NCBI GenBank assembly: GCA_015178975.1 | Contig: WHVD01000017.1 | Span: forward strand, 124,001 to 188,000 | Direction of reading: 5' to 3' | DNA from: Hysterangium stoloniferum | Lineage: Eukaryota > Basidiomycota > Agaricomycetes > Hysterangiales > Hysterangiaceae | Length of the DNA stretch: 64,000 nt | Part shown: in pieces, positions 25,201 to 37,200 of the stretch | Layout: every line of letters starts with the position of its first letter | Position numbering within the stretch: the stretch's first letter is position 1 | Notes under the pieces: generated by a model | The model's input: only the letters and a program-made list of their open reading frames with translations | Databases searched by the model: none | Told to the model about the DNA's origin: nothing | Program-made: the position numbers and the translations under genes

Positions 25201-28200
25201 AGACTTAAGGAAAATGCTTCATAAAGAATTATTGGACTACCTTTCTCAGATAGCTTGGCCAGGAGAAATGCTGCGCTTGATCGAACGGGGGCATGAGAGT
25301 ACTTCAAAAGTGCAACAATGTCAGGAATAGCACCCTCTATGGCAACTTGACATAGCGCCATGTTCAGATCTCAGCTGGATTCACATCCCATTATTGAGGC
25401 ACCGCACCTTGCTCTGAGAGCTTTGCCAGGGCCGATACTGCGTTTGATCGAACGGAGGGGAAAAAGTGCTTCAAAAGTGCAACAATTGCGGGAATGGCAT
25501 CCAAAATGGCAGGTCGGAATTCGTCTGTGGGGAAATATCAGCTAGATTCCCATTCCACTGTGACGCATCCCACCTTGCTGTGACAGTCTGGCTAGGGCCG
25601 ATACTCCTTCTGACCCAGTGGATTCGACCCATTCTCCTAAAAGTGCAACGATGTCAGGAATGGCATACACAATGGCAGCTCGAAATTCGGCCGTCGTCGA
25701 GAGGGTAGTCCGGAATTCGACTGTGGTCAAATGTCACTTGGATTGCCATGCCATTATGTGGGACCGTACCTTGCTCTGAAAGCTTCGCCAGGGCAGATGC
25801 TGCGTTTGATCGAACAGAGGACCTAGAGTCCTTCAAAAGTGCAGCAATGTCGGAAATCGCACTTGAAATTGCAGCTCGAAAGTCGGCTGTCAACAAATGT
25901 CAGCTGGGTTCTCATCCCAATATGAGGCACCGCACCTTGGTCCGAAAGCTTGACTAGTGCTGATACACCATTTAATCGAACAAATTCGTGGGAATCTTTC
26001 AAAAGCATGACAATGTCGGGCATGGCATCCACAATGGCAGGTCGAAATGTGGCTGGCGTCAAATGTCAGCTGGGTTCCCATCCCATTATGCGGCACCGCA
26101 CCTTGTTCCGAAAGCTTGGCCAGCGCTGATACACAGTTTGATCGAATGGATGCGTCGAAGTCTTTCAACAGTATGACAATGTCGGGTATGGCATCGACAA
26201 TGGCCGGTTGAATTTCGGCTGGGTTCAAATGTCAGCTGGGTTCCCATCCTATGAGGAGGCGCTGCAACCTTGCTTGGAAAGTGTGGCCAGTGCTGATACA
26301 CCATTTGATTGAACCAATTCGCTAGTGTCCTTGAAAAGTGCAAAAATGTTGGGAATGACATCAGCAATGGCAGGCCGAAATTCGGCTGTGGTCAATTGTG
26401 AGCTGGGTTCCCATTCCATTATGGGGCACCGTACCTTGTTCAGAAAGCTTCGCTAGTGCTGATAGACCATTTGATCGAACGGATGCGTCGGAGTTGCTCA
26501 AAAGTATGACAATGTCCGGTATGGCATCCACAATGGCAGATCGAAATTTGGCTGAGGTCAAATGTCAGCTAAGGTCCCATCCCATTATGGGCACCGCACC
26601 TTGTTTCGAAAGCTCGGCCAGTGCTGATACACCATTTGATCGAACGGATTCCTCGGAGTCTCTCAAAAGTATGACAATGTCGGGTATGGCATCCACAATG
26701 GCAGGTCGAAATTCGGCTGGGGTCAATTGTGAGCTGGGTGTTCCCATCCCATGAGGATGTAATGCAACCTTGCTTTGAAAGCTTGGCCAGTGCTGATACA
26801 CCATTTGATCGAACCGAGTGGTCAGTGTCCTTCAAAAGCGCAACAATGTTGGGAATGACAACAGCGATGACAGGCCGGAATTCTGCTGTGGTCAAATGTC
26901 AGCTGGGTTCCCATCCCATTATGAGGCACTGCACAATGGTCTGAAAGCTTGGCCAGGCTCGATACTCCGCTCGAACGAACAGAGAAGTCAGTATCCTTCA
27001 AAAGTGCAACAATGTCCGGAATGGCACGCGAAATGGCGACTCGCAACTCGGCTGCGATTAAATTTCAGCTGGCTTCCCATCTTATTATCAGGCACCGCAC
27101 CTTGTTCTGAAAGCTTGGCCAGGCTCGATACTCCGCTCGAACGAACAGAGAAGTCAGTATCCTTCAAAAGTGCAACAATGTCCGGAATGGCACGCGAAAT
27201 GGCGACTCGAAACTCGGCTGCGATTAAATTTCAGCTGGCTTCCCATCTTATTATCAGGCACCGCACCTTGTTCTGAAAGCTTCGCCACGGCCGACAGTCC
27301 GTTTGAACGAACCCAGCTGTCCATGTCCTTCAAAAGTGCAACAATGTTGGGAATGACATCAGCAATGGCAGGCCGGAGTTCGGCTGTGGTCAAATGTCAG
27401 CCAGGGTTCACATCCCATTATGGGGCACTGCACCCTGTTCTGAAAGCTTGGCCAGGGTCGATACTCCGTTTGAAAAAACGGAGTAGTCAGCGTCCTTGAA
27501 AAGTGCAACGATGTTGGCAATGGCACCCGAAGTGGCAACTCGAAATTCGGCTGTGATCAAATTCTAGCAAGATTGCCATCCCATGAAGAGTCACCGAACC
27601 TCGTTCTAAAAGCTTCGCCAAGGCCGATACTCCGTTTGATCGAACGGTGTTGTCAGAGTCCTTCAAAAGTGCAATAATGTGGGGAATGGCCCCACAAATG
27701 CCAGTTGGGAAATTCACTAAAAAAACGCTGCATATTATATCAAACTCCTTTTCCACTTCACATACTCTTACCACATTTCACCAGTAATTGTTCTCCGGGA
27801 TCAGTTCCATTTTGAAAGTCGTTCGTACTACATTTTGCTAGTCTCTTTATCCACTCGTTCCCTTTTCCGGCCGTGCGAATACGTTAGCGACGTGTATTTT
27901 CATCCATGTAAAGAGGACAGTTCACCTACTATAACACCCTTCCCTTCGAGCATTCTCCGGCAATCTTCTGCTCATCCATCAGTTTCTTTCCTGTAGCATG
28001 ACAAATGTCCTTACTAAGATGCCAATATGCCAATATTACCTCTTCGCAGCTTGCACGTAGGTCCTCTTTCTCTGACAATGCTCCATCAATAGCAGCCATC
28101 ATCAATGTCTGTCGCTCGTAAGGTGCTGCACCCAGAGTGATCAGAGTTTCGATATCTGAGTATGTCGACACCCCTAGGTTACCGTCATCCATGTTTACCT

Positions 28201-29675
28201 TAATACCAATAAGTACCGCCAACCCCAACATCTTCAGGCAAGGCTCTAGACTGTCCAACCGATGTAAAGGTCTCCCGACCTGTATCAGGGTTTTGAAGGG
28301 GGTAAGGTACTCTTCGTCTATCAGTCTGTCTGTTCGTGGCGACAGGAATCGAGACATTGCAAGGAGAGAAACTTCAGCAAGCTTTGCATCACGTACGGTG
28401 ACGACGCCCGCGGTAACGTGAAAGCAACTTTCAAAGATTTTGCACAGTTTTTCCGTTACCGCTCGTTGGCACAAGGCTATTCGCAACTGTTCACATGGTT
28501 TCGCACCTGCTACAGCCCTCAGTGCCTCCTGAACTGCCTCCTCCGACATAGATTTTGCAAACACCCATGCCAGGACATCAGCTTCAAGTTCGGCCCGTTG
28601 AGGCTTGCGTTGTGCTTCGACCAAGAACCGAGAGACGCTCTCTAGCCATTCGGAAATTCTAAATGGATCTGTCCATGTCGATGAAAAAGACCCAGGATCG
28701 TCTAATCCGGACGTCCCATACTTTGCGCCTGCAGAGACGACCGGGAAAAAGCGTGACATTGTTGTCTGAAAGGGACAGGCGGGGGAAAACAAGGGACATA
28801 ACGTGCCGAGTATATATAGCGCGATTCCGCATCCGGTCAAAAAAAGCATAAGTACGCCTAAAGCTACGCTGTTATTCCAGGTGAACAAGACGAGACCTGC
28901 AGAAAAAAGAAAGAGAGCTAGTTGGATCAGAAGCGGGATGCCAGTAACAACTGACTCGAGGCGCCACTGCTGCGCTCTCTTAACACGAAGGAGACGTTGA
29001 CATGCATCACTTGAGCGACTTCCTGGGGATACAGGAATATACTTCGCCAGCCATTCCCTTGCAAGTACAGCACAAAGCGCACTGAAGAGGGTCAGACCGA
29101 GACTACCGAACCACAAATAGTTGATAACAAGGGAAGATTTGGAGACTTCAAAAGACGGAGAGGTAGTCGCAGCGAACTGATTTTGGAGTGTGTTCAGGAT
29201 TTCCTGAAGAGGATCTACCTGCAAATCCTTCCTACTTTCGATCAGGAAAGCGGTAAGAATCCCTCCAAACAATCCTGCCTGAGAAAATGTGAATTGAATA
29301 TCACGTCAAAGGAGAATGAATTCAGTTTACAAATATGAGAAGCTCGTCGATACCAACTTGCAATGAATTGGCAAGTTCTTTGTCCTCTTTTTCCGTTTCC
29401 CTTAGATATAACGACCATATGGTTGAATCCGATTGAAAGTGCTTGGCATAGGGGTTGCCTTCCTCGCTATCTAGGCCATCACCACCACTGGATGCCCCCT
29501 TAGTTGGGGTTGAGGGAACCGTGGTAGCCAGCCGCGAAGGTTGAAGGTTGGTCGTTCCTGATGCTTCCGTTTGCGTGCTTCAGTTAAGGAAAAGAGTAAA
29601 ATCTGATGTAATACCTGCGGCAACCGGTATCTGTGATTCAGCGGAGCTACTGTCTCCTGCATATTGCGAAGACAT
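22234..29675 (-). CDS. DUF6535 membrane domain - HEAT-repeat array protein, copy 1
   Basis: Starts at ATG 29675 (MSSQYAGDSSS). Exon 1 is 29675-29615, exon 2 29557-29331 (ends DELLIF), exon 3 starts at 29278 (AGLFGGILTAFLIES). The DUF6535 pattern continues with SLGLTLFSALCAVLAREWLA, two more hydrophobic segments (GIPLLIQLALFLFSAGLVLF and ALGVLMLFLTGCGIALYI) and a helical region to about 27940. About 27 HEAT exons follow (15 in 27720-25300, 12 in 24690-22800), each encoding one repeat of the type FRPAIADAIPDIVALLKD with VRSNGVSALAKLSEQ. A non-HEAT segment (25147-24700, with RRLWSTMDLLQ and LTLPSFNLRVREGKLALVQ) separates the two blocks. The C-terminal exons hold CNLEHHCASLVAAEE, LIALCQFYLPEPPLLHRGTL and HFMGDIPSDCIRALI, ending at TAG 22234. 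DUF6535 is a common N-terminal module in agaricomycete proteins of unknown function. Most splices are clear; those at 27940-27720 and 22740 are not settled. Confidence 0.75.
22800..24690 (-). repeat. HEAT exon-intron array, C-terminal block (12 units, gene copy 1)
   Basis: The unit of about 166 bp consists of an exon of about 117 bp (one HEAT repeat) plus an intron of about 49 bp (GTGCGGTG...GACCACAG with a CTGAC branch site). The core ATTCCCGACATTGTTGCAC recurs at regular spacing. Since 166 is not a multiple of three, the introns must be removed to keep the frame; 117 is. Confidence 0.85.
24690..25150 (-). other. non-HEAT coding segment between the array blocks
   Basis: Conserved with 40830-41330 in the other gene copy. 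It contains NPPSTPLRSLTIPPSAP, NKPDIHHISQFATRRLWS and NLRVREGKLALVQAVITL. The first part is proline-rich and the second helical. An intron probably lies near 24850-24900. Not matched to a known domain. Confidence 0.6.
25300..27720 (-). repeat. HEAT exon-intron array, N-terminal block (15 units, gene copy 1)
   Basis: Same unit as in the C-terminal block. One unit near 25700 carries a short extra in-frame piece (reading VEFRTT ahead of TAEFRAA), also present in the second gene. The block starts with a divergent unit (NFPTGICGAIPHIIALLKD) after an acceptor near 27725. Confidence 0.85.
26940..27271 (-). repeat. recent tandem duplication of one HEAT exon-intron unit
   Basis: 26940-27105 and 27106-27271 are nearly identical, in part of the exon and in the intron. 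The second gene has only one such unit at the matching place (about 42925-43090). Confidence 0.8.
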
Positions 29676-30380
29676 CAGTTTGACTTAGGGCTAGTTGGGC
29701 GCTTCAAATACAAAGCTCGACAGCATACCATCGCCGCAAGCCATTTTTCCCACAGTCTCAATGGCTTGGGGCGCGTGAGTGCCCTGCTCCCCGTAAAATC
29801 ATACAACACAATCATCTCCCTAAATAAAACACTTGTTTAAATTTATCTTATTCTTAATTTATACTGCAAGAACAGTGTGAAATATTCTGTTGTGTATGAC
29901 CGGAAAAAAGCTTGTTCTGGCACGGTCAGTAGTGGGTGGGACACCACTAATCTACATTGATAGGAAGCTTATATTTTGATGAAGTTTTTCTCTGTACCTA
30001 AAGTTCAATTGCCCATCTGTTTATGACGTTTTCCACTGAAATCGACAGCAAGATATGGATATCAAGAGTTCTCAATTGCGCGCCGCACTTTCAATCCACT
30101 GAGTAAGCCCATTTCCCAGCATTAGTTACAGAAAAATAAGTATCTATAATGTATTCATGGCTTTTTTCTCAGAGAAATTTAGCACAGTTATGGAATAAAA
30201 AGTGCGCGGCGGATTCTGGTGGCCCAAGTCTCACGGAGGCCATAAAACGGGAAAATCGTAAGACGTGTCCAAGATACAGATCTAACCTTTGCAGAAAGCT
30301 TTTCTCCGACTTAAATCTATCACCTTCCCCTTTTCCCCATCATCGTAACCGAATACTCAAATGGCCCAACGGGGTCAACT
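29676..30380. other. upstream region of DUF6535-HEAT copy 1
   Basis: Presumed promoter. 29800-30260 aligns closely with 47600-48080, upstream of truncated copy 3, but is missing upstream of copy 2, whose 5' flank changes soon after about 45560. Confidence 0.5.
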
Positions 30381-30389
30381 TAACAAACT

Positions 30390-31980
30390 GAGCTCCTTTG
30401 TTTCACAACATGTAGCAGAGGAACATTATTGACGCTTTTGTTTCCTCCCCTACCAAAAGTGTGGTTCGAATTCCTTGAATGGCACTTTCACGCAGTTTCA
30501 AATTTGTTCTGCAAATTGGCGCATACAGTCCCTTTTTTTGTTCGATGGAGGGCAAAATTTCAAAGCTTGCAGATAACTCAAAATCCTGAGGATCCACTCC
30601 GAGTACCCAGTCCCAACCATGACTGCGATATGGACTGAGATCGGATGTGGTGTCCATGGCCCTCCTTCCTATCTTGACGATGGCCATGGTAGGTCTGCTA
30701 TCCTTAGCACTGAAAATGTCCAAGTGTCATTCTGGATCCGTTGTACATACATTCTCAACTACACACCAATTCGTCTATCTCAATTCTAGGTGATTAGCTG
30801 ACAGTGGTATGTGATGAGTGTCAGCAGGAGCTTATACATCATGGCTAGGATCCTTACAAGCCCACCATTTCAGAGTTTTTTGCGAAACATCTCCCTCACT
30901 TCCACAATGATCTGACTTTGTTGTTCTGAACTCATCACAGCTGGGGAAACCAATGGAGGTCGTTTCTCGAGACAGCTTCGACAGAAACCTCAGCGGGCAC
31001 CTCGTTCAGCTCGTGGCTGCATGCACTCGGTTTGTTGCATGTAGGTATTGGTGTACTGGAGTTGTGCTCACACGAAAGTGAGTACAGATATTGCGCATGT
31101 ACGGTTGAGTCCGATAGCCTAGACGTGGCATCGGGGCCATCCTTGCACCGAATTCACAGCCTTGTTCCTTTCTCAACTGCTTTCAATCCCTGGGTCATAT
31201 TCAGCAAAGCTGTGCTATTTCAGGTCTATGAATAATACCTGCAACGACCTAAGCCCAGGTTATCCTCTGCAGTTAACCGAGGCCCATTCATCATGATCTC
31301 CAGTGATTCATACAGACTTCAGGACACTCTCAAGTTGTCCTACTACTTTCCCTCACTTCATGAGATCGTCGACCATCAAAAGGATGGATGGCAGATGATA
31401 ATAGTTTAGTTAGTGAGTTATCACCGCAATCAAGAGTTCTCCAGCGTTTTAATCCAATGCACTCTAGCTTCTCTATTATTCAAGAAGTTACATCAACATG
31501 GATAATATGAAGGCAATAGATGCTAATCCGGAACTATGCAGCCGCTACCCCGGCTACCCTCCAAGTCAAGTTACACTCTCTGACAGACAACATGAAATCC
31601 CCATCCTCAGATGCCCAATGCCGTCTAAGAGGGTTGGCAGACATGCACAGCCACGTCCCCAGTGACATGTAGCCATAGCACAGAATTTCTTTTTACTGAA
31701 GGAACCACGTATATTCAGTATCATACAGCCACTCACATCAGTCCGGGTGAGAATCACTCAATCTTCGGTTCGAACTGCATTATACACCCGAGTGAGGGAC
31801 TTCCAGCGGGAACCCCGCCGAGGCGGCATCTGCTTTGAAGCAATATATCTGGTATTCTGGAGTTGTCCTCACAGTGAAAGGTTATATTGTGCGATTTAGG
31901 GCATAGTCCGATCATGAATTCACTGGCATAGCAACTGGCCCTTACTCCTGTATTGGCACAGGAATTACAGAATCTCATTC
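30390..31980 (-). pseudogene. decayed local gene family, copy 3
   Basis: Aligns in pieces with 8900-11350 and 32340-34480 (for example CTGCATGCACTCGGTTTGTT near 31017 and again near 34117). The longest open piece is 30723-30403 on the minus strand. No intact gene. Confidence 0.45.
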
Positions 31981-32339
31981 ATCACCTCAGAGCGCGTGCC
32001 TGTTCGCGGGTCTGAACAAAAACCGGCCAAGACTAGTGGGATCCTTCGTGAATTCGCAGCCATATTGCTTGCAGCTGGAAGAAGTCACAAAAAGTGGCCA
32101 AAATAAGGACCATAGACACGAGTTTCTTGACCATGATGTATTTACGCCTCTTCTTGGAAATGACTTGTAGTCCCAAAAAATACAGGATGTGTGTGTGTGG
32201 GGGGGGGGGAAGGTTGATTGTAGCCCCTCATTCGTGATCTCACTCCGACTAATAAAACACCCCAATCACAGTCTTACATGACAAGTTCGGTAAAATCACC
32301 ATTTACGGCTAGTCAATAGTATTACAAAGGGGGGTGAAA
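31981..32339. other. intergenic between relic copies
   Basis: Holds a GT/G-rich run (32190-32210) and nothing else that I recognise. Confidence 0.4.
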
Positions 32340-34480
32340 TATTGGTGAAGAAGAGATGGTCGACATTCATGGTTAGTTTCAAACATGTAGCAGAAAAACG
32401 TATTCCCAACGCTTTTGTGTCATCCCTTTACATAAGGTGTGTTTTGAATACCTTGAATGGTGGTTCATCGTAATTTCAAACCTATTCTTGTTGGAGCATA
32501 TACTCCCTGATTTGCTCTATGATAGCCATGTGGCTGGTACTCAGTCGTTGACGTTAAACATCTTGCTAGCACTCATCGTGGGTGAAATCATGTTTCAAAT
32601 ATACACTGATAATAGTTTGAAATCCCATCCCATGGAATCCTCTTGTTTCATGCAGTCGTATCCAGAAATGTTACTGTATTCATTTTGCTGAGAAATTGTC
32701 TGTCACTTCCTACATAAGGTGACAGAATCCTGTTAAACATAAACTTGTAAATCCACACCAATCATATGCCTTCAATACCGATATGAAATACGAATTGTGT
32801 GATCCTGACAGAAGAGTGAACTGAGTAACGATTAGGTATAGAAGAGAATGAGCGTGGTGAAGGAATTCTTCACAGGACCCAAACATGTATACATCGTGGG
32901 CTAAGTGTGGTTTTGTCTGACATCAGAATCATGGTGGTAGGACAGAATTATGCGTGAATTCAAGACTCTCCCAGTGCAAGAAAAAATCACAAACACACCT
33001 TAATATGGGATCCACTAATGAAAAAACCACACCCAGCTGGTCGCCGTGATCTGCGAATAATATCCTGTCTTTGAAGAAAGTCTCCAGGGTATGGATACTT
33101 GCAATATCTTCTGAGTGTGAACAACCTTGACATGTGAGGAATGTGATGTCATTCATTACCCTTTTTACTGCGATATGCAATATGTTCCCCGAAAAGGTTC
33201 TAAACCAAGGATCTTAATGCACACAATGCACAAAAAGGGGAATCCCACTATGGTAATGTGCTTGAGAATGCCTGTATCCCTGTCGGTTGTGTCTATGATG
33301 GTTGTTTCAGCACAATGTAAAGATATGATTGAGCAACACATGGTTGTACCCAGTCTTCAAAGTAGCCTCTGTTGAGAGTGAGTTCCTCTACCCACAGCTG
33401 ACAGTTGTGACATCCGAATATTACAAAACCCTGAGGGGATCTACAAGGGAAGAATGGCAATTATCCGAGCAAAATAAATAGGGGGCAAGAATTAAAGTGA
33501 ATACAGATATAACTTGACTCAAGTTGGTGTGCAATGATGATTTGATTGTGGAATTATAGAGGGATGATGTAATTGCAGTTGCCCCATCCATGGCAGAATA
33601 GAAAGATATTAGTATTATATTAGCTAAGTAACAATCTTAAGTTCTCACCTTCCGTGCTTGGCTGCAAATAATCATATTACCACGTGTAATCTTCCAAAAC
33701 CATCATCGCCACTCCACAGTCCATGCCATGATTGCCATATGGGTTGAGAATGGATATGGTCTGTGTGGCCCTCTTTGACAGCTGTACAATAGTCAGTGGG
33801 TCATGATAGGTCATTTCTCATTGGCATTACAAAGTTCAGGTGTCATTCTGTATCCACTATATTTAAATTCTCAAATACATACCAACTCGTCAATCTGAAC
33901 CTCTAGATGATTTGCACATAATGGCATGTGCTAATCGTCATTGGGAGTTTAATACCATAAACCATGACTAGGATCCTTACAAGCCCACTGTTACAGATAT
34001 TTTCTCTCTCATTCCCAGTTGTTCTGATCTCATCACAGCTGGGGAAACCAATGGAGGTAGTTTCTCGAGACAGCCTTGACAGAAACCTCAACAGGTACCT
34101 TGTTCATCTTGTGGCTGCATGCACTCGGTTTGTTGGATGTAGGCATTGGTGTGCCAGAGTTGTGTTCAGGTGAGTATACATATTGCTTATTTATGGTAGA
34201 ATGCAATAGATTAGCATTGGGACTTTGCTTGTGTGGGAATCACTCTTTCTTGGCAGCGGCAATCTCATTGCTATATCCTGCAAAATTGTCCAGTTCACAT
34301 TCAAACTGGTTACTTGTGTTTCATGTTCAAGTTGTAAACTTCTTTTTGAATCCATGTTCAACTCTATCAATATTGGGGACAATGGGAAACACAGTCCAGG
34401 GTTCAGGATCCCTGCAAGTTGGCCCAATGATTTCTTCCACTTCTTGATATCATCTCCCACCAAAAGCACACATGACTGCT
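32340..34480 (-). pseudogene. decayed local gene family, copy 4
   Basis: The best alignable relic. The minus-strand piece 33180-32929 (DRILFADHGDQLGVVF) matches copy 1 (DILFTDHGDHPNVI). It lacks the MITE found in copy 1 at the homologous site (about 32690), which gives an empty-site reference. Confidence 0.5.
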
Positions 34481-34899
34481 GACAATTGTTTTACATTATT
34501 ACTGCATAATGCTCCATCACTGTGCTTTTCTGAGACCCGGGTATTGCTACCATGTATAGAAATGGTGGCCACCAGTTGAGTGTCATACTTGTGATTTGAA
34601 AATACCTCTTAAAGTTTGTAAAAAATACAAAGTTTGTGGACTTACAAAGACTCCCCCAAATGCTTTTTTATTTTCTACTGTTTAAAATGGTGTTAAATTA
34701 TATATATATGGTAATTAAATTTCTCTGGGCACTTTCCAAATTAAGCTACTTATTCCTGCAAGGGGAAGCCCCAGTGTCACCACTACATACTAGAATTGTG
34801 CCTACCACACACATGCTTACACATATGTATGAATAGCTACACAGCTATGTTTTAAAGTCAATCATATTATGGTTGCCATTCCCAGAGATTTAGGAAAAC

Positions 34900-37200
34900 A
34901 AACCTTGTGGAGGTAGTTGGATGCCACCCCAAAGGCAGAGATTGTTATCCTTTCATCACTGTCTTTCCTCTGGTGTCAGTTTACCATCAGTGCCAAGCTT
35001 GGTACTTAAGTTGTCCTTTGGCTTGGCTGCAGAGGTTCCAGTATTGCTGTTTGAGGCTGCAACATTGTTAGGGGTTGAGTCAGTCCTGTTTTTCTTCTTG
35101 GACTTCTTTGAGGAGTGGTTGCCATTGGTGTTGTTTGATGTGGATACCTGTTTGTTGTCTTGGTTGTTCTTTGCTGGGCAGTCCAAAGGTGTTTCATAGC
35201 TAATCTCAGTGTGCCACTTCCAATAGCGAGCATTGCATTGCTGAGCTTTCATGTGCATATTGATGAGCATAGTCAGCTTGCTATCACTGTGACAAATGTC
35301 ATCCTTAAAATGAGATGGAAGGCTGGAATGAAACTTATGGCATAGGGCAGAATCACCCCAATTGATGAGTGTGGCAAGGGAGTTAAACTGGACAATAATG
35401 CACAGTTGTTGAGCCAGCCAGGTTGATATGCATCAAGATTATTGAGTGCCAGTTCAAACCAGTTTATGGTGGTGCCCTGGAGAAATGATAGTGTTAGGAT
35501 CCTCACCCTTTTAAGCCTTCACAACTTGGTCTTACCTTGATAACCTTTCCAGGACCCTGACATCAGTGCCTCAGACTATGGAGCCACTGCCTTGGGACCC
35601 CAACACTTGGTTTATGTTGTTATCTCTGTCTTTTGGCCCTGCAACTTGTTTGTACCCTTGTAACCCTCCAGCACCCTGACATCAGAGCCCCTGGAACATG
35701 GTACCACTGCCTTGGCATCCCAAAACCTGTTTCATTGTAGAATACCCCTTTAGGCATTCTGTTCCATCCACATTCCAATACTCTCCCTTCATCTGTTTTA
35801 CATGTAAACCTTATTTGCCACCTCATACCTTTTAGAATACTTTTTGTTACATCACATTTAGTTCTAGCTTGTTCCTTGTTCCTTTCAATACTTCTTTCAA
35901 CCTGTCATGACTCTTGCTTCTCCAATCAGCTCTCCAATCAGCTCTCCAATCATCCACCCACCATAGTATAAAGCTCTTTCTATGTATGCTACAGTTCTCT
36001 AGTTTGAAACTCAACCTGGATTACCCTCCTCTTGCTTAATTCCTCTTAATACACTTCACTCTACAACTCTTAGTATTTTTGGCTTTCTGGTTGATTGAGC
36101 TACTGTAAGTGTTGTCTTTAGTCTTTATCATACTATCTGCTCTGTTTGAAATACCAGAACACCTTAACAGTTCATGTGAGGGTGAAACAACATACATTGA
36201 AGCCAAGCTCCACTTTGCCTTATAGAATTGGACCCTGATTAGTACAATTCACCATTTTCAGACCTCTGAAATCATCCCCTTTTGCCCCCCTGCTTAACCC
36301 TTAACAGATAGTGTGAATATAACCTTGCTTCTGTCAGTGGTGAATTTGTCAGAGTGGTCATTGAAATTCAGGTTGCATTGCATGAGGAATGGCTACAGCT
36401 TTGAAGTGTCAGTTCCATGAAAAACATTGAGTTCCTTAACCTTGGCATACCAGGCAGCCCTCCCTCAATTGTTTTCAAGGAAAGTGGTGAGCCCTTCAAG
36501 TGCTGTCCTAAGACTGGGTTCAGGAATTGCTACAGAACCATGAGATGCCTGCCAAACTATTGCCAGAGTGATGAGAACTGTGATTTGAACCAGGGTGTGA
36601 GCTGTGGTGTGAACTTGGGGGTTTGCCACCCAGAATACTGTGGTAAGAGCTGGGGTGTGAGTTGTGATGAGAACTATAATGGAAACTTGGGGGTCTGCCA
36701 CCAAAACTATGGTGAGATCTGGGAGGACCACTGCTGTGAGAGCTAGATGGGCCACTGCTGGGATGGCTACTGCAATAATGTTAGTATACCATCATTTCAG
36801 ACCTCCATGACTTGTTTCCCACTAGAAATCCTCCACCATCTCATTATTGGAACCTCTGTCACATCATCACCCCTTGCAGTGCCCCTGATACATACATATT
36901 TATATTACATTCCTGCCCTGTTCCATCTCTGCTCCACCTGTTCCTCCATTTCTGTCTCTATATACATGTATACTCTTATTTTGCCACCTAGTATTGTTTC
37001 TTAATACCATGCATTAGTTTCTATCTCTCTCCACCTCATCATCACTTCCTGTGATCCATCCTACACTTTGCCTCTTTGATCAGCCTTCCAATCACCCATC
37101 TCAATGTAATATAAAGCTCTTTTCATGTACACTACAGTTCTTTAGTTCCCATAATTGTAGAGTCTCATGCATTTCGACCCAGTATCTTTGTGAGGAGATA
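34900..37200. mobile_element. LTR retroelement fossil, probably Ty3-type, fragmentary
   Basis: 34930-35510 on the minus strand has gag-like features (FLQGTTINWFE and LGTDGKLTPEERQ), as in basidiomycete Ty3-type gag proteins. 35489-36171 on the plus strand looks like a terminal repeat (TGTTA at one end, TAACA at the other, TATAAAG near 35969), and part of it recurs at 36830-37190 with TATAAAG near 37111. A cysteine-rich open stretch of unknown nature (36417-36746) lies between. The element is broken, rearranged and lacks most of pol; it looks old. Confidence 0.5.

Noticed and set aside
22800-27720. Regular repeats with constant spacing, CRISPR-like at first sight
   Set aside because: The unit is a HEAT exon plus intron with coding phase and splice sites; no unique spacers, and the genome is fungal.
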